From Reticulascus tulasneorum (Eukaryota > Ascomycota > Sordariomycetes > Glomerellales > Reticulascaceae): a DNA stretch of 64,000 nucleotides. The stretch covers positions 2,914,001 to 2,978,000 of the forward strand of contig LSAX01000004.1 of NCBI GenBank assembly GCA_001557505.1, in the 5' to 3' direction. The position numbers were made by a program, and so were the translations under genes. The notes beneath the pieces are model-generated. The model was not told where the DNA came from. It did not search any database and saw only the letters and a list, made by a program, of their open reading frames with translations. Shown in pieces: positions 57,055 to 64,000 of the stretch (positions within the stretch are counted from its first letter, which is position 1; each line of letters starts with the position of its first letter).

Positions 57055-59042
57055 GAACCAGTATGATGTGCCCCCTGCAAGAAGACGAAGATGGAAAACA
57101 GTACAAGGTGGCTCGAGGCTGCTGGTATATCGAGGTAGGGAGAGTGTATTAGAGACAGCTGGTTGGGGGCACGAATTGTCGAGTCCTTGAAAATGGTGAC
57201 GCGAACAAAGAAAGAGATGATAGCGAGATTGCCGAACCGAGTCTAGAGAAGCTCACTGCACCAATTGATCTAATGAATGAACGCGTTTGCTCGAAGAGGA
57301 GAATGACGAGAGGAGGTAGGAGCTGACAGAAAAAAAAAGTGTTGGGAAAGATGCGGGAGGAGGTGACGATTGCAGTCCGGGGTTGATGGGTAATTCCAGG
57401 TATGTTATTAGAGGAGAAAGCCGGTCTAATTTAGCTTTCACCAATGTCCCTGTCAGATGTACGTAGTACCTTGGTAAATTAGGGTACATGGGGGTGGTGG
57501 TGGAGGGGGAGATCCCCAAAGTCGAAAGATCAGGGGCCTAAGGTAGTTTCGAATGAGATCGCTGGACCGCCCCCAGGTTTTCCGGAGCCGATGAATGACG
57601 GACTGCTCTGAAGCGGATGAAGCAGCTAACTACTGCTAGGGGTAGTGGCTAGCTTCATATGCGTTCGTGAATCGCCTAGGCAGCTTGTTGAGACGAAACT
57701 CAATATCATGCCCGACCAGAGAGGTACAGTCCGTAAGTCGTAGTACGTACGCTGCCACTTTTTTTGCCTTCGTATCTGTATCTGGGTCAATTTATTGGCC
57801 TCCTCTAGATGGCGTTCCCGGCGCACTGGAAGACCCGGCAAGGAAGTCAAGTTACAGGGGTATCTGCAGGGTGTTGGAAGGTTCGCCAATCCCGACCCCT
57901 CGTGGGAAATGGAAGCTGAGGGTGGGCAGACTTAACGATGATCATGGCTTGCATCCTTTCTGGACAGCCAGTTACACCGTTTTCGACTCGTTTTCGTACC
58001 TGACTGGCACCACAGCCCTAGCGACTGGCACACGTGTGTGCTGCCACTTCGCAGACGGGTCGCTAGTTTGGCATGGTTTCCAGCCCTCTCACTCCTCCCT
58101 AATGTACCAGCTTTCAAAACTACATAGACAGACGGGTAGGCAATGTGTACACCGCTTCTCATCCAACCTCATGCTGACGGGCTTGGTTGCCAATACACCA
58201 TCTTTGGTAGAAACGCTTGCCGAGACTGCAAAGAAGCGGCAGCCTACCAATGGGCATCTTTTTCTTAGCTTACGAAGCTACCAGCCAGCTTTCATGTCCT
58301 TGTGACCCTGTTTAAGGCTTGCCTGAATGTGTTGGGTCCATAAAGGTGGGGTGTGCAGGAGGGTTCCCGAGTCGCAGTGGCAGTGCCATTTGCCCCTCAA
58401 CCCCTCAACTCAGCAGGCCGATGCGACTCCATCCGAGCACAAGCCGCTCATGGCTCAACGTGTACTCCGATGCGAATAAGAAATGGGCTTCCGGTAGCTT
58501 ATTTCTGTGCCTGTATTTCTTGACCAGGAGGCTGCGCAGGTTCATAAGGCTGGAACCGCCAAGTCCAGGCTGGAACCTTGGGAAATGAATTCCCCTCAAG
58601 TCTGGACCGGACTTTCGAATTCCATGAGAATGCACCGGATGTTGCCGAGAAACAAGACCAGTAATGGAACGCCATTTCATTTGCAGATCGAATAAGTTCT
58701 GCCTGATCTGGACAAGTTGAGCAAATGATGCGTGATTGACTAGAATGGACTGGGCCGCGGACAGTGATAGCCCCGACTGCCTGTAGGATGCAGTTTGAGC
58801 TCCCCTCAGCTCTTAATCCGGCTCCGACTGGCTTAATCATCCATTGGGTAGCCCAGCCGGACTGTGCCGCTGCCCCGACGTCACAATCGTTGGTGCCTCA
58901 CGATAGACTGGCTCCGCCATACAGCGACAAGACCCAGCTGATCCTATAGATCTCATGCTTTTGACGATATCGCTTCGTTGAGTGAATATTTTATCCAGTG
59001 TTCAACTATTGAACTTTAGAAACAGCGAAAACAACGGAAACG
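57055..59042. other. 2 kb intergenic with one orphan frame
   Basis: Contains the ERG12 promoter on the left. Apart from the uncertain frame at 57667-58305 (listed separately) I see no gene. Confidence 0.55.
57667..58305 (+). CDS. uncertain 212-codon open frame
   Basis: An open frame from ATG to TGA with no domain, transmembrane segment or signal peptide that I recognise. Composition is Ser/Leu/Arg-rich and compatible with chance. It is listed only because it is the longest unexplained frame in this part of the window. It could equally be non-coding DNA. Confidence 0.15.
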   Translation: MNRLGSLLRRNSISCPTREVQSVSRSTYAATFFAFVSVSGSIYWPPLDGVPGALEDPARKSSYRGICRVLEGSPIPTPRGKWKLRVGRLNDDHGLHPFWTASYTVFDSFSYLTGTTALATGTRVCCHFADGSLVWHGFQPSHSSLMYQLSKLHRQTGRQCVHRFSSNLMLTGLVANTPSLVETLAETAKKRQPTNGHLFLSLRSYQPAFMSL

Positions 59043-59714
59043 ATGCCGGTAACGGAGTTCGCTCTCATGCATCTGACTGGTGGGGGTGTTACGGACGACT
59101 TCCGGGAGCTTGCGGACTACTGCCAAACCGTGCAAGATACCTGGGTGCTCAGACAGACCCCGGACCTACCTGCGGGCCGAATTGACCGAGGCACGGGAAT
59201 GTCTCAACAGGTCGAAGACCCATCAATCATCCTCATCTCAGCGCAGTGGGACTCGCCTCAGGCGCATTGGGAATGGATTGGAACGGAGGAGGCCAAATCT
59301 GTCATGGGCCGGTTGGGTCCTCACGTCATCTCAGAAGGGGAGAAGAGAGTCGCCCTCTTCCACATCGACTCCGCCATCTTCACGCCCAGTACTCCGGATG
59401 CGCCGTCCGCACTGGCCAGCCCGGTCTTCAGCGTAGGCCGGATGCTGGTCGACTCGGACAAGAAAGCCGAGTTCGAGGCCAAGTTCAACGAAGTCAAGGG
59501 AATTCTAGAGGAGTTTGCAAGTCCCAGGACTGTGAGGGGTGGTTGGAGGATAGAAAAGGAGAACGAAGCCACAGAAGAGTTCGTCCTTTATTGCGGCTGG
59601 GAATCTGTCGAGAACCACATGGAGTTCGCAAAGATCGAAGGCTTTTCGAAGTATCGGGAAATCATGGATATCATCAGGTTCAACGACATCAAGCACTATC
59701 GGAGATTCGTATGA
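59043..59714 (+). CDS. ABM-like dimeric alpha-beta-barrel protein
   Basis: A single-exon gene of 223 residues. It has two similar halves of the antibiotic-biosynthesis-monooxygenase type: TEFALMHLTGGGV with IILISAQWDSPQAHWEWIGTEE and ALFHID in the first, VFSVGRMLVDSDKKAEFEAKFNEVK with FVLYCGWESVENHMEF in the second. Such proteins can be cofactor-free monooxygenases, isomerases or simple binding proteins; no reaction can be assigned. The start has good context (GAAACGATGCC). The neighbours are housekeeping genes, not a visible biosynthetic cluster. Confidence 0.75.
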   Translation: MPVTEFALMHLTGGGVTDDFRELADYCQTVQDTWVLRQTPDLPAGRIDRGTGMSQQVEDPSIILISAQWDSPQAHWEWIGTEEAKSVMGRLGPHVISEGEKRVALFHIDSAIFTPSTPDAPSALASPVFSVGRMLVDSDKKAEFEAKFNEVKGILEEFASPRTVRGGWRIEKENEATEEFVLYCGWESVENHMEFAKIEGFSKYREIMDIIRFNDIKHYRRFV

Positions 59715-59980
59715 GAGGGGGGGCCGGTCGAGCCTTGCGTCCTGGAATATTAACCAGTATCACCACTTTCGCATGACAAGTCGCCAAGTTAGCCTTGAAT
59801 GCTTCTTCCATATGAACAAATGTCTGCTACAGGAACAGCCATTGTCCAAGTATGCTTTGCAATTGGACGGTATCCCTAGACGCCATGTTGTGATTTCGAT
59901 CCCGCCCGTCCCAGGCCAATGTGAACCGCCTTCACTCATCCCCTCATCCCCACAGCTCAACCTGTCCTAAAGGTTGCCCT

Positions 59981-60455
59981 TCAAGCCTTTGACTTCTTCT
60001 TCTTCTTCTCGTCCTCCTTCTCCTGGTCGAGGTCCTTGATGTGGAGCTCTGTGAGTGGGAAACACAAACGATTAGTCGGGTGTTCATTCAACGTTCAAAA
60101 ATCCAAACCGCATGGAGCGCAACTGGGCGTGCATACGTGGTGGCAGAGACTGCTTCAGCTTCAACGCCTTCTCCGTGTCCTTCAGAACCAGGGTGTACAG
60201 ATGTCGTTGGCATCGGACCTTGAACTTGATCTGGTTGGTCTTCTTGTTTCGCTTGATCCGCGCGGCTGCAAAATTCGATCATCGTTAGAGCTTGTTCACC
60301 ATCGCATTGTTCTTCTCGAATTCAAACATACAGGATGCATCTTTCCGTCGGCAGATCTCGATGAACTACAGAGCCTGTGGTCAGCAAATAGACCCTCCAG
60401 GACTTGGGCGATGGTTTTCCCTCACGTTCTTGATGTCTCCGATTTCTTGAGGCAT
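59981..60455 (-). CDS. RPL38: 60S ribosomal protein eL38
   Basis: Small protein of the large cytoplasmic ribosomal subunit. Four exons, 60455-60426, 60365-60332, 60265-60137 and 60048-59981, in phase, 86 residues. The sequence follows the family along its length: [50 protein letters not shown] and LKQSLPP. The last exon adds QLHIKDLDQ and a Lys-rich tail read from a CTT repeat. Many short exons are normal for fungal ribosomal-protein genes. Frames on the other strand here are shadows. Confidence 0.96.
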
Positions 60456-60926
60456 TTTGGCGGTTGTTGCTGTCGTGCTGAGAGATCTGGAGGCTTTTTG
60501 TCGATGTTCAATTGATTTTGGCAGGAAATAATTTTTGTGGGATAAGCCCCTGCAGATTTGGGAGCGACAATGCACGGACCATCTGAATTATCGGAGGGAG
60601 CAGTCGGTCGAGATGCGCCGACTCCCCACTCCACTCCCCTCGGACTGTGCAGCCCCACGTCACTCACTGTGGTTGTGTGGCTTTAACGCGTCACCCAGCA
60701 AGGTGAGGACGTGGCGTTACTTGTCGTCCTTCAACGATACTAGGATATATCCTGAGCAGATACTCTCAAGTCTTGACACGTTTCCTAGCCGTGTGAAGGT
60801 ATAAAGGCTAACGTACTTGTCCTCTTCATTGGTTTAAATACATCGTCCGTCGGGGTCAGCACCATTTCTGTTTCTCCCCTGACATATCTTCTTAAGCCCG
60901 GATTTCAATCCGGCTCTCTCCTCAAG
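60456..60926. promoter_or_regulatory. divergent promoter region, RPL38 and small membrane protein
   Basis: 471 bp between opposite start codons. Promoter role is inferred from position. Confidence 0.55.
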
Positions 60927-61367
60927 ATGCCGACTCCGCTTGACAATGCTATGAGATCCAAGGTGAGCAGCGCTGATCTCATGTAACTAGTATGCTTCGG
61001 CTAACATTACAATAGAATGCACTGCTAGGTAAGCTACGCTTGCTTCGGGCTGGTGTTGAACAACATGAGGAATGATTGATTGACAACTATTACAGCATTT
61101 AGCGGCTTGGTGACAGCAGTTGCAGTTTGGAGTATCTGGGGAGGCGACATGTTCCCCCAAGACTCCGACCCCACAGGAAACCCCGAAGGCTGGACGAAAG
61201 AAGAGATGAGAAGATGGCTAGCGGCGGTATGGCCACCTTGGAATCAACGTCATTGAAGTGAAGTCTTGCTCACGCCCGAGTAGCGTAATCTCTTCCCACA
61301 AGACAAAGATACGAGAGAGGAGCTGCTCGCCAGAGTACTGGCTAATATGAGGGCCCCGAGAACTTAG
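60927..61367 (+). CDS. small single-pass membrane protein, 87 residues
   Basis: Four exons, 60927-60962, 61016-61028, 61096-61226 and 61284-61367, in phase, 87 residues; the second exon is only 13 nt. The product starts MPTPLDNAMRSK and has one hydrophobic segment (NALLAFSGLVTAVAVWSIWG, about residues 13-32). A SAP-like helix-turn-helix follows (GWTKEEMRRWLAARNLFPQDKDTREELLARV). I think it is a conserved small fungal protein, perhaps mitochondrial, but I cannot name it. All junctions have GT donors and AG acceptors, and the conserved-looking run WTKEEMRRWLAARNL is restored by splicing exons 3 and 4. Too short and split to be found as an open frame. Confidence 0.75.
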
Positions 61368-61738
61368 GGACTCGTCACGTCTCTTCGCCCTCATGAACGA
61401 CGATTCACAAATATGTACCACTTCAACATGAGCGACGCAACATGAGCGACGCAACATGAGCGACGCAACATGAGCGACGCAACATGAGCGACGCAACATG
61501 AGCGACGCATCACCTTGGCTGGATTTCCGGGGAAGACTTTCCTAGATTCGAGCAAATTGTCTAGGGGGACGGCTGGTATCACTTGATCTCAACTGGGAAT
61601 CATCGCATTGAGTAACCCACAGGGCTTTCAGCATACAGCACAAATTGCAGATCAGAGTGAGAGTTCAGGTAATGAAATCTAGGAGTACAGATCTAGCCCT
61701 ACATTCACCAAATTTTCTGCCATGACCATAACCATATC
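61368..61738. other. convergent intergenic with minisatellite
   Basis: 371 bp between the stop codons of the small membrane protein and STE24, holding a 14-bp minisatellite. Confidence 0.7.
61427..61510. repeat. minisatellite, 14-bp unit, 6 copies
   Basis: Six units of CATGAGCGACGCAA in tandem; only the last base of the last copy differs. The period is not a multiple of three, so it is not a coding repeat. Confidence 0.95.
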
Positions 61739-63165
61739 TTAAAGCTCGTCTCTTCCGGAAGCCTTTGTGGCTTTGTCACTGTCCGGCTCTACTGGGGCCA
61801 CCTTTCCAGATGGCTGCCAGTTCAGAGCCTTTAGTCTCTCCGACAAATGAGGATGGGAGAAGTGGTAGCTAGCATATACCCAGTCCGCATCCATTGTGCT
61901 CAAGTTTTGGATCTGCAGCTTGATCAAAGACTTTGCTAGCTCCACGGGATAACCCAATTTCTTCGCGAAGGCGTCAGCCTCAAACTCGTACTTACGGCTG
62001 AGGATGTTCATCAGCAGCTTAACCACTGTGTCCATCGGCGAAAGTGCGTCGGAGAACAGGATGAAACCAATGATGATTGGGTGCTCCTTGATAAAGCCAA
62101 AGTCGGCGTAGAGGGAGTTATTGTTGATGAAGACGGAGAAGAGAGCGAAGATGTAGAGGAAGTGAACCTGCACAATTAAATTAGCTTGCGGAATATCCAG
62201 TCATAAATGAGAGATCATACCTGTGATATGCCGAAGAGACGAGTGGTATGCCCTAAGCTCCAGTGGCCAAGCTCATGTGCCAGAACAGCAACTACCTCTT
62301 GTGTCTCGCTCTTCTCAATCAGGGTATCGTAGATGACGATGTGCTTCTTCCATGGCAGTCCAAAGAAGTATGCATTGCTGTGAGCACTGCGCTTGCTTCC
62401 ATCGATAACGTAGAGCTCGTGGAGAGGGAAACTCAAGCTCTTCGCAAGAGCTTCAACGCCAGTCTTCAGATCGCCCTCTTCCAAAGGCGAGAGCTTGTTG
62501 AATAACGGCAAAATAGCAATGGGATAGATCGTGATCATGAAAACCTGGAGCGCTGCCCCAAATGCCCAAAGGTAGAAGAAGAACTGGTTTCCAGTCTTCT
62601 GGATGATAGCGAGGAATCCGGCAAGAATTGGTGGCGCAAGAACGAATGCCAGCAAGTTAGACTTGATCATGTCCGTAACGAAGAGTGTCGGCGTCTGCTT
62701 GTTGAACCCAAATTTCTCTTCTAACACAAACGTATGGTAGATCGAGCTCGGTAGCGATAGCGCCTGCTGGACGAGTATGAATGTGAGGACGAAGACGATG
62801 GAGTGGGAGATTTCGCCGGAGAATCGAGCGGGCGCGAACTGGAGCAGGAGGCTTCCAGTCCATGACCAAAGTTTAGGCAGGACGTCGTACTGAATGAATG
62901 CAATGTTTTGGATTTGACTCCATAGACCGTTAACGAATTCGAATTGTGCCTTAGCGCGGCCATATGCCTGACTCTTGTCGAAAACTTCCTGCGACACCTC
63001 TTGCTCCAAGACCTTCGGTGGCTTTGTTTTCTTCAGGACCTGGTATTGGCGGAGCGACAGGAGACTTTCGAAGACATACTGGCCGACTGAGAATCCGATA
63101 ATAAGCTTCTTCCAAGGGAAGAGAGGTCGGTCCAAGAACCTGGCTAGTCGCTGAAGAAAATCCAT
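61739..63165 (-). CDS. STE24: CAAX prenyl protease Ste24
   Basis: Multi-spanning zinc metalloprotease of the ER and inner nuclear membrane that removes the AAX tripeptide from prenylated proteins and trims a-factor-type pheromones. Two exons, 63165-62221 and 62167-61739, in phase, 457 residues (yeast 453). Several membrane segments are evident. The zinc motif is HELGH at His297-His301, the same numbers as in yeast, and the third ligand is probably Glu376 in the KYEFEADAFA segment. The junction restores FGISQVHFLYIF. The ATG at 63165 (MDFLQRLARFLDRP) is the start; a longer frame upstream has no ATG. The C-terminus ends DSDKATKASGRDEL, which resembles an ER-retrieval RDEL signal though topology decides whether it can work. 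Confidence 0.95.
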
Positions 63166-64000
63166 AGTGCCCGGAAGCTTCTTTGACAAAGCTAGGCGAA
63201 ATGAGAGAAAGAATTGAATTGTAGCACGCTGTTGAAATGCTGACGGTTTGGCTGCCTCCAGTTACTTGAACAGGTTGTCCTCATTTTGGCTTAGGCAGAC
63301 ACTGCCGGGCACGGGCCGCGCTATGTGGCCAGGACCTCTGTCCGCAATTGGCTACGAATATTCCATCATTCAGCATTTTTCATTGGTCAAAATTCCTCTT
63401 AAAGAAGGTCGTAAAAACTGTGCCGCTTAACTGGTGGGACAAAAAGATGGCAGATTCATTTTCGCCAGTTGCAGGAAGCTTTTCCTCAGCAGTACTGTAT
63501 GTGAATGAAAGTTGTGTAAGAAGTTATCAAATATTCTATCGTTGCTATGTCTCACTAATATATTCATTGCAATATTCCATGAAGAGCTAGGTACATACGC
63601 ACTGTACTTGAATATCCTGATAAGAAAGCGGCATTGCTCTTTTAGACCCACTTGGCTATCGACCGGTCAAAATGTGGCTACGATTTGATGTGAAAATATG
63701 GACCTAATCTCTATCCTCTTGCAAATTGTAAGACTAGGTTACCGATTGTTACATTCATATTTCCAAATTCTAACAACCATGTTAGCATTATGAATGCAAT
63801 GAGTTGGATAGAGATGGTGAGCACATGCGCGGACAAGCACACTGGTCGTAGGATCACCGGCGATAATCTGCTCATTTCTCATCCATCCAAGCCATGATAC
63901 CACTCTAGACATCAGTTATGCATTTATCGAGGAGCACTGCCCACCAATATCTCTCTGCTGACCTTGGATCTGTATTTGCCTGAATCCAACTGCACTCCCA
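63166..64000. other. intergenic to window edge
   Basis: Holds the STE24 promoter and AT-richer DNA; no supported gene in the 835 bp seen. Confidence 0.6.

Noticed and set aside
61427..61510. Possible CRISPR-like array
   Set aside because: Units are directly adjacent with no spacers, the genome is fungal, and the unit is only 14 bp.
62215..63189. Longer Ste24 start at 63189
   Set aside because: The first codon there is TTG; the ATG at 63165 fits the family N-terminus.

Overview
The window looks like nuclear DNA of a filamentous ascomycete (Pezizomycotina). Eurotiomycetes is my best guess, but I cannot prove the class from sequence alone. The evidence is interrupted genes with introns of about 47-115 bp, fungal GTRNGY donors and CTRAC-like branch points, long intergenic spaces, and fungal versions of Mis6, Mtr2, Caf16, Ram2 and a GH3-GNAT fusion. 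Exon joins below were read by eye and checked for phase arithmetic; no transcript evidence was available.

Left part (1-24 kb): an alpha-methylacyl-CoA racemase gene, then about 10.8 kb without a convincing gene leading to a PH-like-domain protein gene. Next come a secreted S10 serine carboxypeptidase (7 exons, minus) and the exportin Cse1 (8 exons, minus).

Middle (24-45 kb): an uninterrupted 4.9 kb tuberin (TSC2) gene and a gene-poor stretch holding an isolated GH3-C-terminal/GNAT protein that lacks the usual glycosidase barrel. After it come the centromere protein Mis6/CENP-I, the Caf16 ABC ATPase and the DNA polymerase delta second subunit.

Right part (44-64 kb) is denser: a DUF7730-like protein whose 5' end carries an in-frame stop at codon 5, an L-serine dehydratase and a NAT9-type acetyltransferase. 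Mitochondrial methionyl-tRNA synthetase and Mtr2 follow, divergent and both apparently using GC-AG introns. Then come farnesyltransferase alpha with a long N-terminal extension, mevalonate kinase, an ABM-like protein, ribosomal protein eL38, a tiny membrane protein with a 13-nt exon, and the CAAX protease Ste24.

Functionally the window is mostly housekeeping. One loose theme is isoprenoid and prenylation biology: mevalonate kinase makes the precursor, farnesyltransferase attaches it and Ste24 trims the product, all within 10 kb. I saw no complete transposon, CRISPR array, rRNA or convincing tRNA. No clearly new biological system is visible. The most unusual items are the nonsense codon in the DUF7730-like gene, the paired GC-AG introns, the barrel-less GH3-GNAT gene and the farnesyltransferase extension.
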